A DNA stretch of 64,000 nt from the NCBI GenBank assembly GCA_963575645.1, contig OY754464.1, forward strand, positions 61,788,948 through 61,852,947, given 5' to 3'. Both the position numbers and the translations under genes were made by a program. Position 1 is the first letter of the stretch. Each line of letters starts with the position of its first letter. The notes beneath the pieces were generated by a model. The model saw only the letters and a program-made list of their open reading frames with translations, did no database searches and was not told the origin of the DNA. Positions 1-11,599 of the stretch are shown here, one piece after another. This DNA comes from Xanthostigma xanthostigma. Taxonomy: Eukaryota; Arthropoda; Insecta; Raphidioptera; Raphidiidae.

Positions 1-208
1 CCACGCATAACTTCTTACAGAGTAGTCCGATTTTGATAATTATTTTTTTATTGGATAGGGTATACCTCGAGATTAGTCTCATATAAATTTGGAAAAAAAT
101 TCCTACCCTAAGGATGGGAAAATAGGGGTGATTTATTGTTCACTCACAGATTTTCATGCTGAGTTGTGTATTACAATTATAAATTATATAGCCACAAAAA
201 ATTATAAA

Positions 209-707
209 ATAAAAACTTTTTAACAAAAAAATTAAACCGCCGAAAAACTGAAAAGCAAAAAATAATAAATCTTTTTATTTAACTAACTTCTCTCTAAGTA
301 GTTGAACGTATGTGACAGTCTAGTATATCTAAGTAATTTTGAGTCGGCGTCAAACAATCAATGAACAAAGATCACAAAAAGAAATAACCAAATCAAATTA
401 ACAATGATACGTGAAATCTCCAGCGATAAACATTAACATTCCAAACATGCGCTCTCCACACGACCACTCGCAAAGACGTGTGCCCTCAGTGTGTGCCCGT
501 TCGGGTTGCTCTGTCGCTGACATTAACTTCGTGAACGCTCAGAGATTTTCGGCGAAGGATTGTTGACGCCGACTCAAAATTACTTAGATATACTAGACTG
601 TCACATACGTTCAACTTCTTAGATAGAACTTAGTTAAATAAAAAGATTTATTATTTTTTGCTTTTCAGTTTTTCGGCGGTTTATTTTTTTTGTTAAAAAG
701 TTTTTAT
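209..707. repeat. Foldback MITE with ~145-bp terminal inverted repeats
   Basis: Arms at about 209-352 and 561-707 are near-perfect reverse complements. They start ATAAAAACTT and include the block CCGCCGAAAAACTGAAAAGC near each end and GAGTCGGCGTCAA near the loop. The roughly 200-bp loop (353-560) is less AT-rich and has no ORF. The small ORFs in this stretch fall inside the arms. I see no transposase, so this is a non-autonomous DNA element of unassigned superfamily. Confidence 0.8.
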
Positions 708-1019
708 ACGAAATTGGGTTTGTAGATGACATCGTTTGCTTTGTGCATGTAATCACATAAACGGAAGTGTGGATACAAACTGTAGTTTCTGTATTTTCTG
801 TTTGCAGGTAGAAATCGATCAAAAACTGAAATATAAATTAAATAGCAACTGTGGGCTTTGATATCAAATACATAATTAAATTGGGGTTGTTTATCAATGC
901 CCAATATTGACAGTGACACTTACTAATTGGCATTTACACAGGCTAATGTAAATACAGTCAACCATGGATCACAGTGACAACGCAATAAAGATCACAGTGA
1001 AAATTAATAGAAATATATT

Positions 1020-1173
1020 ACCTAACTTTAAGGCCCAAGGGTGTAGATAGGGGAGGGGGTTAAGGGGGCAATTACCCCCCTCCCCCGGATCATGATAATA
1101 AAAAAAATTAAACTGAAAATAATACGAATCAGGTATTCGTATTATTTTCAGTTTAATTTTTTTTATTATCATG
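1020..1173. repeat. Perfect 39-bp-arm hairpin with G-rich lead-in
   Basis: Bases 1089-1173 form an almost perfect palindrome: arms from TCATGATAATAAAA meet at a short centre near AATCAGGTATTCG. It is preceded by a G-rich then C-rich stretch (1045-1085, GGGGGAGGG...CCCCCCTCCCCC) that can itself pair. The two overlapping short ORFs here are mirror images of each other from the palindrome and are not genes. Confidence 0.75.
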
Positions 1174-1494
1174 ATAAGTTTAACTTTATGCTAAACATAA
1201 AATTTAGAAATGTAGAAAAAAAATTTGTAAAATTAGTTTGGAAGTTAATACAGTGTAACATCCTTCGTTATAACGAGAAACTCCCTATAACGTAGACATT
1301 TTTATAATTTGGTAGGTTTACCTTGAAACCCATATATTAATACCCTATTTATAGCGCAATATAGGCATTCTCTATTACGAAGAAATATTATGTTCACATT
1401 TAGGCGTCAGCAAATATTTACAGACTTAAAGAGGACGATTCTGAACCATCACCAACTATATTTAACAAGCACTTGATGCCGCCAAACTTACCGA

Positions 1495-1720
1495 AAAAAG
1501 TCATTTTTAGGGTTCTGAACATCAAAAGGAAAAAGGAACCCTTGTCCGTGTGTCTGTCAAGACTCTTGGGAATCAAAACCTATAGGGTACTTCCTGTTGA
1601 CCTAGAATCATGAAATTTGGCAAGAATCAATGTTTTATAGCACATGTAGGTAAAGGAAAATATCCGAAAACCGTGATGTAGTTGCATCACAAATAGAAAT
1701 AATGTTTTTAAACCGCAACA
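1495..1720 (+). repeat. Dispersed insect repeat fragment (AGGGTTC...GGAACCC type)
   Basis: The stretch starts with an AGGGTTC / GGAACCC inverted pair (1509-1541), then GTCTGTCAAGAC. It continues with CCTAGAATCATGAAATTTGG, a phrase I associate with dispersed repeats in insect genomes. No ORF of note. The family name is not assigned; the call rests on memory of similar repeats and on the inverted pair visible here. Confidence 0.4.
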
Positions 1721-2774
1721 ACATGCTACGCACGTACACAGTAACAGTTCCAATACAAAACGAGCGTCCGCTACCGGTACTTTTATACAACACAATATGA
1801 GAACTCTCGCATACAATACGATACAACAACTAGGCTTTCAAATATAGCCTAGAGTTACAAACAGTTCAGTAGTCCATCTGAAGTCATTGCAATTACGCGC
1901 TTAGTTGGCAAGCTGACCGCCACGTTTGTCGATGTATGGGGACAACAGTTTTCCAACGGCTAAGCGAGAAAAATCTTCGAGACTCGATTCCCGTGAATAT
2001 TTACATATCTACACGTTTGTACGGAACCCTCGGTACTCGAGTTTGACTTACACTTGGCCGGCTTTTTTCTTTATAACATAAGACAAATACGGATCTGTGT
2101 TTAAGCAATAAACAAACGTATAAAAAACTTGACACTAGTTTTATAATAAAATAACCGTATACAATAAAAATAATATATTCGTACCCGCATTTCGCAGTGT
2201 ACGTAGTTGTCGGCCAGGGCATCCAACATAAAATTATGTAGTAGGTACATCTATATACAGCTGCTGCGGAATATCACCTAACCCTACAGTTGTTACGTGC
2301 GTCGGAGAGTCAGTGTACGCATCAGGATCAGCACAACCTGTGTTTTACGACGATCTCCGCACCTACAGAAAGATAGTACAGTCTGACATCAGCTGTAGCC
2401 AGGTTGTACTCGAGGGTGGAATTGGATTGGTGTGAATCCCCTAGGACATTTCTGATTTCATACAGTATGTAGGCAGGGCTGGGCTAAGAGTAAAAGAATA
2501 CTACTTAATAAAACAATAAACTATTCATAGTAATGATCATAAATTCATAATATATACAGTGAATTTCATTTAACCACGCAATATATATAGATATGGGTTT
2601 TGTTTCTTTATAGCTACGTAAATTACAAATGGATTACAGAAAACCATTCTTTATCGGTGTATATTGCATTTTAAGTGTATTTATTTGAAATGAATGCTAA
2701 AATAAATTAATGGATAAAATAAATATTTTATTATTTTTTGCTAGTTTCAAAAATGTAAACACTTATAAAAAAAA
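1721..2774. other. Intergenic, no supported feature
   Basis: Ordinary mixed sequence becoming AT-rich after 2500. Short ORFs of under 80 codons overlap on opposite strands and show no recognisable domain. No tRNA-like or clear inverted repeat was seen. Confidence 0.5.
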
Positions 2775-2894
2775 AATTTAATAAAAATCAGAGGAATAAG
2801 ATCAGGAAATCAGTCAAAACTTCATGCTTATTCGCGAGTAAGCATAAAGTTTTGACTGATTTCCTGATCCTATTCCTCTGATTTTTATTAAATT
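2775..2894. repeat. Near-perfect 120-bp hairpin element
   Basis: The left arm (2775-2833) from AATTTAATAAAAATCAGAGG is the reverse complement of the right arm (2836-2894), with about two mismatches. The centre is ATGCTTATTCGCGAGTAAGC. Too short to code. It has the form of a hairpin MITE or an RNA-hairpin precursor, and no target duplication is obvious. Confidence 0.8.
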
Positions 2895-3490
2895 ATTTAC
2901 AAAGATTTTTCTTTTAATTAATGCATATGCTTTACTAACGATTTTGTAATTTGTTGTAAAACTTTTTCACAAATAAACTGTTCTATTCTATTCTACATCA
3001 TATCAAGGATCTTAAATAGTATCACAACTTGTAAAAAATATTCTAGAAATTTCTCGAAAACTAAAAAATAATAATATATTAATTTGTATGATAAAATCTT
3101 ATTTATATTTTTAAAATTAAAATCATAAGAAAATAACAAGAAGTAAATTATTACGGAAGGAATTCACGTACAAGAAATTAAAAGAAAACTACTGCACCTG
3201 AAATTGTTTTTTTCAACTAAACTGAAGCATGTAATTCCAAAGTCAGATATTTTAAGCATTCTTTTATCGCCTGTGAATTCATAAACAATAAAAAAAAATA
3301 TGCATCTGGTTTATGAATATTCATTGATGCCATGTAACTTTTATTAATTGTTCCCGGTGTAACATCGTCAATACCTGCAGCTGCAATATCCACTCAACTT
3401 TTCTACTGGGTGTTCTCCTTGTATTTCTTTTATATTTTTCTATTACTTATGTGTTAACTTTCCGCTATTAAAATAAAAAATAAAAAAATT

Positions 3491-3731
3491 AATATACCAG
3501 GTTTTAAAAAGAACTAAAAAGTATAAAATAATTTTTTTAACTTGTAGGATTTGAAACGAAAAATGTGCGGCGCATTATTCGTTTTATCTCATAAATAGAT
3601 TTTTTCATTGATATAGCTACTCTATACACTTCTTACATAACTGTCGAATGCGCCCCATGTTTTTCGATTCAAATCCTACAAGTTAAAAAAATATTTTGTA
3701 CTTTTAGTTCATTTTAAAAACGTAGTATATT
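3491..3731. repeat. MITE with ~70-bp terminal inverted repeats
   Basis: The outer ends read AATATACCAGGTTTTAAAAA and, inverted, AATATACTACG followed by TTTTTAAAAT. The arms share TTTTAACTTGTAGGATTTGA. The loop, about 3560-3640, lacks an ORF. A TA-rich target is possible but a clean duplication is not visible. Confidence 0.7.
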
Positions 3732-3831
3732 ATTTTTTTTTTAAATTTATTTTATTATTTTCTTCTTGTTAGTTAATAAAACCGTGGTAAAAACAAAAAT
3801 ACATCGTAAAAACATAGAAATACTGTATGGC

Positions 3832-3902
3832 CCATGGGTGGGCCGAACCCGAGACCTTCGTGTTGTTAGTACGACGCTCTAACCAACTAAGCTACGACGG
3901 TT
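3832..3902 (-). repeat. tRNA-like (Pol III box A/B) sequence, not an intact tRNA
   Basis: Read on the minus strand, a box A-like TAGCTTAGTTGGTTAGAGCG (3877-3896) is followed 25-35 bases later by a box B-like GGGTTCGGCC (3841-3850). The two ends do not form a 7-bp acceptor stem, so a functional tRNA is not supported. It is best read as a tRNA-derived head of a SINE or passenger sequence. Related remnants are at 24485-24552, 60267-60345 and 61950-62020. Confidence 0.45.
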
Positions 3903-4139
3903 GATTGCAATATGTATAACGGTAAATACGTAAGAAAGAATTATATCTATTTATTGAAATTTCTTTTTTTTTATTATTATTATCTTCTAAATTTTAGTAT
4001 TTTCTGGTATTGTCATCTAATTTTGAGTTATGTTAAAAATTTCAAGTCTATATCATCAGGAAATTATTCTAAAATCAAGTACACAGTTCCATCCGACATA
4101 CACGAAAAGCAAGTTGATACAAGAATGCGGTAATAATAA

Positions 4140-4590
4140 AAAAGTCGAGTTTTCATTAGATCTCTACGTTTCAGAGTCCTTGAAAGCTATTCTGACTATT
4201 TTTGGATGGACGTCCGTATTTGTATTTTGGTGTAAACAAATTTTTGTCGTGCGAGATCTTTAAATCGAATCAATCGATGAAATCAGGGTTGCACCACTCC
4301 AAAGTGTTTATTGAAACTTGGAATTTATTAGATTTTGGAGTCAATCGGCCAAGTAGTTTCAAAGTTATTCAAAGAAAAATAACAGTTTTTCACGTTTTTG
4401 TCACATAACTCCTAATCTACAGTTTCTTTATACAGTGATCAGAAATGCTCATAGAGCTAAAATTAAATTAACAGTCTATCAGAAAAAATCAACAATTTTT
4501 TTCTTATGAGAGAAATTCTTAACTAATTTTTTATGTGAAAATCGACTAGATCCGTTCATGTACTCGGACGAAACCAGGTCTGACAGCTAG
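4140..4590 (+). mobile_element. Helitron-like 3' portion ending in CTAG
   Basis: The stretch ends with CGGACGAAACCAGGTCTGAC followed by AGCTAG and then T. That is a short GC-rich hairpin a few bases before CTAG, with T after it, as in non-autonomous insect Helitrons. The 5' end is not located; the body may begin as far left as about 3730. No Rep/helicase ORF is present. The internal short ORFs overlap and look incidental. Confidence 0.5.
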
Positions 4591-4749
4591 TACCATGAAT
4601 CAATATTTATAAAAAACAGTAATTTTGTTATTCTTTATTTCAAACTCTTGTTAACTATAGTAGTCATACAGTACATCAGTTTGTATAAAATCACAAAGGG
4701 TAAAGGCACAAGTTTCTGATCACTTCACTGTGATCGACACTTTTTTAAT

Positions 4750-5275
4750 TTGTTACAGTTCCAACCCACAAGTATTAGTTTAGGTTGCAAATTACTTTTC
4801 AAAATCTTTTTGTTTTGAGGTCCCCCGAATCCAAAAAAAAAAAACATATTTGTGGAAAAACTATGTACGTCTGTTAGTCTGTGAGCACGATACACGTCAA
4901 ACGGTTAAGCGGATCGAAACAAGATTTTGGAAAGATGTTTGGTACGCAAATCTGAAGAGCCCTATTGTTTTTGGGGAAAATCGGCTCATGCGCAGGAGAG
5001 ACATATGCTATAATGGCGTTTTTTTTATATAATAATGGTATATTTTTCATAACGGCTTACTATTCCATTTATTTTTGCAAGAAAGTTTCGTTAGAAAAAT
5101 TCTTTTCTAAACTTTATAGTTTCAGAAATATTTTGGAAATAAAAAAAATCAGCTGTTCTTTTGTTTTGTAGATCTGTCAAAAATGAACTAGTTAAGCATG
5201 CTTTAATTTTCACATCACGTGGAACATATTATGTAGATAACCATGGCAACGAATAGCAAATATCATATTGAATAC
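4750..5275 (+). repeat. Dispersed ~520-bp repeat, copy 1
   Basis: The landmark phrases GAGGTCCCCCGAATCC, TGTGAGCACGATAC, AAAATCAGCTGTTCTTTTGT and ACTAGCCATTACCCGCGTCA recur in the same order at 23090-23660 and, inverted, in part at 29690-30110. A segment around 4990-5150 (GCGCATG, AAGAAAGTTT, AACGGTTTATTATTC) is also the unit amplified at 41640-42110. The CTAGCCATTACCCGCG end resembles a minus-strand Helitron terminus. No coding potential. Confidence 0.65.
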
Positions 5276-5670
5276 TAGCCATTACCCGCGTCACCTCACG
5301 CAATATCGGAAATTTTATTTTCTTTATAATAATAATAATAATCTACATTATACTACATACATAATATATCAAATGTCAATATTTTTGAAGTTAGAATTGT
5401 CTCGTCGCCCATAATTGGCTGCATTTTTTTCATTTCTCTCTGAATAAAATACGAATCTTGAAGTTCAAATTCATATTTAATATTGTTATCGTTCCTCTTA
5501 TGTGATTTAACTATATAATATCTCTAATAGTAGACGAAACGTTGACAATATATATTATAAAAGCTGAAAGTTCCATTTTCTCGTTATTATCTATATTATA
5601 GTTAAAACTTCAAAGTTATAAAATTATAACTTTCTTTACTAACTGTATGCTATGTGATAATTTATTTTGT
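5276..5670. other. Intergenic, AT-rich, no supported feature
   Basis: AT-rich sequence with a short AAT/ATA microsatellite-like run at 5328-5345. No ORF or inverted repeat was supported. Confidence 0.5.
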
Positions 5671-6176
5671 CAATAGGTCATATGCATGAGACTCCAAATT
5701 GGTTTAAATTTTTATTTTGAAATATATTTTAGTTCCTGATCATATCGTAATGGTTATTTTATTAATCTAATCACTGAAAAAAATACAAATAATAAAATAG
5801 AAACGTAGAAAATACGCGCTATTTTCGAATTTTCAAAACGCAGCGTGACGTCAGAATATATATCAATAACAGTTTCCATGGCGACTGGGTCGTCTCACAG
5901 TAAGATTACGTCAGTATTTAGAGAAAACAACAAATAAACTTCATTTAGAACATTGACAATTTGACATCAAAGTTGACATGCATCATATATCGTGACGTCA
6001 CATAAGCCCGCCAACATGGCCGATTGTTTAAACTGTCTATTTTTGAATGTGAAATTTCATATTTTTTTTCTTGTGATAATATTACATTTTTAAATGATTA
6101 TCAATTTTTTTCCGTATTATGGTTGACTAAATAATCTATTAAAAATATAAAAAAAATACATGCGTATGACCTATTG
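5671..6176. repeat. MITE-like element with CAATAGGTCATATGCATG termini
   Basis: The left end CAATAGGTCATATGCATG is matched by an inverted CATGCGTATGACCTATTG at 6159-6176 (17 of 18 pairs). The interior holds two TGACGTCA palindromes (5846 and 5993) and no ORF. The element is about 506 bp. A short direct duplication outside the ends is not convincing, so the superfamily is unassigned. Confidence 0.55.
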
Positions 6177-6692
6177 TTAACATAAATTTGGTCGATCATA
6201 GGTGACTGGGCAGATACTGCTTCTTCTACCCTTTATTGAAAAGTTTATTGAAACTAAAAATATTTCATTTATTTACATATTTCCATTTTAATAAAGCACG
6301 TTGCGAGTTTTTAAACTTGTTTATTTGCTGAATATACGCTCTGATATGATTTTTTCTTGACAAAAAAAATGCCAAAACAAAAAAAATAAATTGTTACGAA
6401 AGATAAACAATGAAAACCGCTACACACGACGCTGGTTTTGCCTCTAGAATCGCTCCGGGTATTTGTGTTGGCTGTCGTGCTAACTGCGAGGATGGAAATG
6501 ATGTCCCCGCGGGCTCCGTTGCTAGATCACAGGTCAGATTTCACAATTAGGACCAAGGCTATTTTTCGTGTTCGATGGCTCTGATAAATAACCAATCAGA
6601 AAACAGTATTTTTTCATGGGGACGAATGGCCAAACGCCATTAACAACTATGCGGCTATAGCGTATAATTTTGTCATCTGCTATAGTTTATTA
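6177..6692. other. Intergenic with a GC-richer island at 6420-6600
   Basis: Mostly AT-rich, but 6420-6600 is noticeably richer in GC (CCCCGCGGGCTCCG). One frame is open through it for about 60 codons without a recognisable product. It may be an exapted or foreign fragment; nothing definite. Confidence 0.3.
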
Positions 6693-7060
6693 TCTATCTA
6701 TACATATAAAATTCTAGTTCTCCGAAACCACAGAACCGATTTTAATGAAAATTTGTAAATGTTCCTTGCTTGATGCAACTTACGCTATAGGATAGTTTTT
6801 ATTAAATATTTTGTACAAAATTACGGTGTTTTGTGGAAAAAAAACTGTTTTAGTAACATGTAGCGACATCTCATAGAATGTACTCAAAGCTATTAGTTCA
6901 GAAGCAAACAAAAAAAACGATTTTAGTACCAAGTAGCGACATCTGATAGAATTCGATCAAATCTATTAGTTCAGAAGCAAATCGGGTAGAATTTATTCAA
7001 AGATATTAGTTCAGACGCAAACGAAATGCATTTTGCAGAATTGTACTTATCGCACCCGGG
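6693..7060 (+). mobile_element. Helitron-like 5' portion
   Basis: It starts A|TCTATCTATACATATAAAAT, followed by CTCCGAAACCACAGAACCGA, a layout common at the 5' end of insect Helitron-like elements. The body contains three spaced copies of TAGCGACATCT...TATTAGTTCAGAAGCAAA. The same unit appears inverted at 62590-63055 next to a CTAG end, which suggests the two are opposite ends of one family. Confidence 0.5.
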
Positions 7061-8059
7061 TTTATAAATTATAAAAACGCAACAATTCGACGACAAAAAC
7101 CATCTACAAATGCAGCTTCAAAATACGGATCTTGTAAAGCCAACACAATATATAAACCGTCACAAAATTCATGGCCGCAGCAGGCTTGGAACCTAGTAGC
7201 GAAATCAAACAGAGATTCCAACGACAAAACCAGCCTCGTGTGTAGATTCAAAATATAATTACATATATAATGTTACTTAATTTTACAAAAATATTGAACT
7301 TTAGCTCTCGTCTTCTGAAAAAACAAATACGTAACAATATTACGGTACCGGTGTTTCCGTAACTATTGTGTCTATGGAATCATTATTTTTTTATTTATTT
7401 ATTTTTTATTTTAATAAAAAGCGATATATAGGTATATATTAAATATCTATACCTGACGAATTGATTCTTTTTTTTTTAATTGTTTAAAAATGAAAAAGGT
7501 GTTATAAAAGGTGATATAAAACGTATGTATTTTAAAACATCATTTGAAACAACCACACTCGAAGCAAGATAATTCATATTTTTGTATGTAAAGTTAATTA
7601 ACAATAGGCTTCAAAACGCTTACACGTATAATACAATAAAATTCTATTAAAATAAAAAGATCCATTTTATCATTTCCCAACTTGAACGTACGCGCGGTGC
7701 AATAACAAAGAGAACAAATTAAAATGAATTACTTTTGGGCTTTAATTTTAGAAACATTTCCCACTACCTATACCCTTCCGATTATCTCTGTTCTTTAGTA
7801 GAAATTTCATTTGGGACAAACATTTTAAAATATATAGATATATATTCAGTGTACCATATTATTTTTCATTTGTAAAATCGCTTTCAAAATTTAAATATTT
7901 TTTTATCAATCAAAAATATTTATATTGGTTATAGGTGCCTATTATTATATTTTTTACAACAAGAATATAAATTTTGTGTAAATGTTTCGTTGGCACAAAC
8001 TATTTTTCTTGCAAATTTTTTATTGACGTGAAACATCTAATTAGCGCGTTTGGTTGGGG
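7061..8059. other. Intergenic, AT-rich; one 60-codon ORF of unknown nature
   Basis: A minus-strand ORF at 7069-7251 is cysteine-containing and less AT-rich than its surroundings, but I do not recognise it and see no splice or promoter context. The remaining sequence is AT-rich, with poly(T)/(A) runs. Confidence 0.3.
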
Positions 8060-8206
8060 GTAAATAAAAATGAACTAAAACGTTAAAAATAATTTTATTC
8101 CAATTAGAAATAAGTCGTTTTATACGTAGTGTGATAAGTATGTATAAAACAACTTATTTCTAATCGGAATAAAATTATTTTTAACTTTTTAGTTCATTTT
8201 ATTTAC
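8060..8206. repeat. 147-bp hairpin element
   Basis: The left arm (8060-8125) from GTAAATAAAAATGAACTAAA pairs with the right arm (8142-8206), which ends TAGTTCATTTTATTTAC. There are a few mismatches and a loop of about 16 bp. Non-coding; MITE-like. Confidence 0.75.
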
Positions 8207-8524
8207 AACTAATAAAACCTTGTTTAAAAAAAAACGAGTGTGCTTTAGACCACACGACTGAAGTAAAACTTCTTTCTGCCAACATTTGTTATTATTCACC
8301 CGAAAATTCACAAAAAATGAACTTTAAAATGAATTTAAAATTTTATTCACTTTAAACGTAGAATATTTAGTGTATTGAACAAAATATTAATTTATAAAAT
8401 TGTTCAAGAACGAAATGAACAGTCTAATGTAAGAAGAAAGAAATATAAACATAAAGATAATGAAAACAAAAGTAATACATTGCAATTACTAAGTAGGTTT
8501 ACAAAACTTTTTTCTGACACCCGA

Positions 8525-8672
8525 TAGCGCCACTGGCAAGTAAAGTAGGTATGTGTCACTCTATTGTTACTTGTTAGTACTGCTTATATTTTCGGCCACC
8601 TGGTGGCGCCACTAGCCAGTGAAGTATTTGTTTCGACCACTTGAAGGCGCCACTAGCCAGTGAAGTATTTGT
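8525..8672 (+). repeat. Short tandem repeat, ~41-bp period
   Basis: GGCGCCACTAGCCAGTGAAG occurs at 8605 and 8646, each followed by TATTTGT. A diverged copy (GCGCCACTGGCAAGTAAAGT) lies near 8528. The apparent 72-codon ORF starting at 8641 begins inside the repeat and is not supported. Confidence 0.6.
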
Positions 8673-9331
8673 CATCCTCTTTCTATCTTCACTAACTTAT
8701 ATCTCCCTCTCAACTTCCGTTCGCCTCGCCCGATCACACTTTCCGGAAATCTCTCGTCACGCATTCACCAGCTTACTCCTCAAGTCAAGCGTGCGTAAAG
8801 AAGTTTTTCGTTTAATTTATTTTGCATTCAAAAATGATGCTTCTTATAAAAATATTTAAGCGTAAGAACTGTGCTATAGTCTAGCGGCAGCTGATAAGCC
8901 AACGCCGGTCCTGTTCTCTCAATATAGTTAAACGTGTTGGAATGTTATACGCTGTACCAGAATCCTTGCAGCAGCGCGCACCGCGGCTGCTATTTTATGA
9001 TACCGCCGTCCGAACGTTCCTTTTGCATTTTGAGTGGGAAATATATTTCGTTGGGGACAATTGGAATAATTTAAAACTATACGGGGTGCTATAAAACTGC
9101 TATAGGTGGCAGCAGTAACAATGAGCCAAAGCTGCTTTATGTATTCCAGCCATTTGTATGACACATATTATGGTTACAATGTTGATACTGGACAAGGTTT
9201 ATGGATATTTAGAAAGCCAGACTAGTGAAATGGTACGTCATTCATAATACGTTGTATATACATTAAGTAAATCCCTTTTATGGATCAATCATTTCTGCTG
9301 TACGTATACTAAACACATATTATTTTACTTA
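8673..9331. other. Intergenic, no supported feature
   Basis: Mixed composition. An ORF on each strand (72 and 78 codons) shows no domain. No inverted repeat or RNA gene was seen. Confidence 0.4.
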
Positions 9332-9705
9332 GGGGACGTCCATTAAATTACGTGAGCTGAAAATACGGGGGGAGGACTCCGACAAAATCTTATCAAATCT
9401 CATTTAATGAAAATCTCACGTCAACTTTTTAATTCAGAGAATATACATTATTATAACAGATAACATTTTTTACCCTTTTCTTCTCCTAATTCATAGAAAA
9501 TATGTACATAGTACATAGAAAACATCAGTATTAACGCTTAGGTATTTAGTTATTTAGTGGTATGAAGCAAAATACATAAACATATATTAAATTATTTAAA
9601 AATTATATGGTAAATCCCACCACATCTTACAAAATCTCACCAAAGGGGAACGGGGGGTCAAATTTTAGATAAAACACTACGTAATTAATGTATTTCTCCT
9701 TCAAC
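9332..9705. repeat. MITE-like element, ACGTAATTTAATG termini
   Basis: The left end GGGACGTCCATTAAATTACG (9333) is loosely mirrored by the right ACTACGTAATTAATGTATTT (9677-9696). The subterminal zones are also related: AAAATCTTATCAAATCTCA on the left and CATCTTACAAAATCTCACC on the right. This is the layout of a non-autonomous TIR element. No transposase. Confidence 0.45.
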
Positions 9706-10430
9706 GATCCTGATGGCCGTTTATGGACGTTAAAGAAAAAACATGAAAGTAACAAAACGATGCAATTCGTATTACATTTAAAAAATCGATGCTGGTTAGC
9801 ATTAAGATTTTTTTTTTGATATGCATCAATTTTTGATCCAAAATTGAGATTCCCACGCTGTACACGCAATTTTAAAAAGATTAGGAATTAATTGCTGGTT
9901 TATTGACCTACGTAAACTCCCAAAAATTTTACTTGCGACGCATCAAAACATCGATGCTTATTAACAAAACATGGATATTCAGAAGACATTGTTGTTTTTT
10001 GTGCAACCCTAATTCGTATAAGTTTCATACGTTAACTAAATCTCATCATTTGTCCTTAACACTTGCAATACAATTATGCTTATAATATTGTGATTGGATA
10101 AAGTTTGTGAACAGGGTCAGATAAGAGTTATGTACTTAGAAAATGTCAAACCATCGACGGCATTCTCATAGGTGTCATCTATGATTCTATGCAACGTTAA
10201 TACATTTTATTGATCAATAATAATAATTCATTATTATTGTACTCCTAGTGTTCAATACTCTATATCTTAGTCAGAGTGCCCGTCGGCAACACACTGACAC
10301 ATACTCTTCCCAAACTTTGTAGGTATATGGCTTCATTAGGCCTAGTTTGACACCTATTTCCTCTATGAATTTTCTTGATTTTGGAGCGTTTTCCCTCTAA
10401 TTTTTCCAAAAAATGGTGTTTTGACGACAT
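9706..10430. other. Intergenic, no supported feature
   Basis: AT-rich with short unrelated ORFs. No repeat structure strong enough to report. Confidence 0.4.
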
Positions 10431-10688
10431 GTAAAAATTTATAGATAAGTACTGTTTGTTTTTTAATTGGATAGCTTAAAAACTTCAACCAAAACGCTAA
10501 TATAATGTTCTCTGACAAATAACATGAACCATTTAAAATGTCTGACATCTCGAATATGTCGACCATATTCAAGGTGTCAAACATTTTAAATGGTTCATGT
10601 TCTTTGTCAGAGAACATTATTTTAACGTTATGGTTGAAGTTTTTAAGCTATCCAATTAAAAAAACAAACAGTATCTATACATTTTTTG
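10431..10688. repeat. 258-bp near-perfect foldback
   Basis: The arms 10431-10550 and 10564-10688 are reverse complements with few changes and small indels. Shared blocks include GAACCATTTAAAATGTCTGA and TTAATTGGATAGCTTAAAAA. The centre GAATATGTCGACCATATTC is itself palindromic. The two opposing ORFs here (84 and 95 codons) are mirror translations of the arms and are not genes. Confidence 0.8.
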
Positions 10689-11599
10689 TAAATAAAAACT
10701 CTAAAATTTTTCTCAAACTATTGTTAGTTCCAAGTCGTAAGTGTAATTTTAAAATAATGTATTTGTGTTTTGAGGTATTTCACACATTTTATGTAACGGA
10801 AACGGGAGCTCTGTATATCATTTAGAATTTTTGTGAATATTTTTTATATAATTTCTGATATTTCTGTTAAGTTGTACCAGTGTCGCTTTAAAAACGACTA
10901 GATAGATTTTTAATGAAATTTGGTATACAATCAAGAACTAAGTTTTCATTCCTTGAAATTTCACGTAAGATATCCTTTGTAAAATACTAAATATTTCATC
11001 GACAGTATAAAATATATCGGACTGTCAAGAAGTAAACTTATATACATAAAAAATACTTACTAGTACTGTTATTTTTATGTAATTATGTCGGATGGTATAA
11101 CGTTTGATTTTAAGTTAAATCATTTTTTATCCACAAAATTTTGAACACACCTTTGTGTTTCACACACACTGAGTGCTGCCTGTAAAACCGACCGTAAACC
11201 AGCGATGCTCTGGTGTTTTTTATCATACTGAAAATAATACTCAATGTTAAATGATTATTTATAGCACCTTAGTTCCAGTCGCGTTCCGTAAGCCTGGAAT
11301 GAATTTATTACAATTTTACGATTTTATATGTTGTTTATTTAAAGTTTCCAAATTTTATATTCGTACTTATAGTAGCTACCTATTATTTTGCAATGTCGAC
11401 GTTCAAAGCTTTTTTCAAAGTTATCTTTCTTTTGGCGCGTTGTTAAAAAATGATGCTAGTGAATTTTTACGACGTTAAATCAAAATTAAAAGGATATAGT
11501 TGTTCATCAAACCATACGCCTTGTATCTAAATATTTTTATTTTTAGCACGTTTACCAAAAATTCTACTGATGGCGCATAACTTTAATAAAATCAACAAA
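10689..11599. other. Intergenic upstream of the LINE fragment
   Basis: AT-rich, with a scatter of stop codons. No recognisable domain in the 75-codon ORF at 11251. Confidence 0.4.

Noticed and set aside
3832-3902. Functional tRNA gene on the minus strand
   Set aside because: The D-arm and box B look right but the acceptor ends are not complementary.
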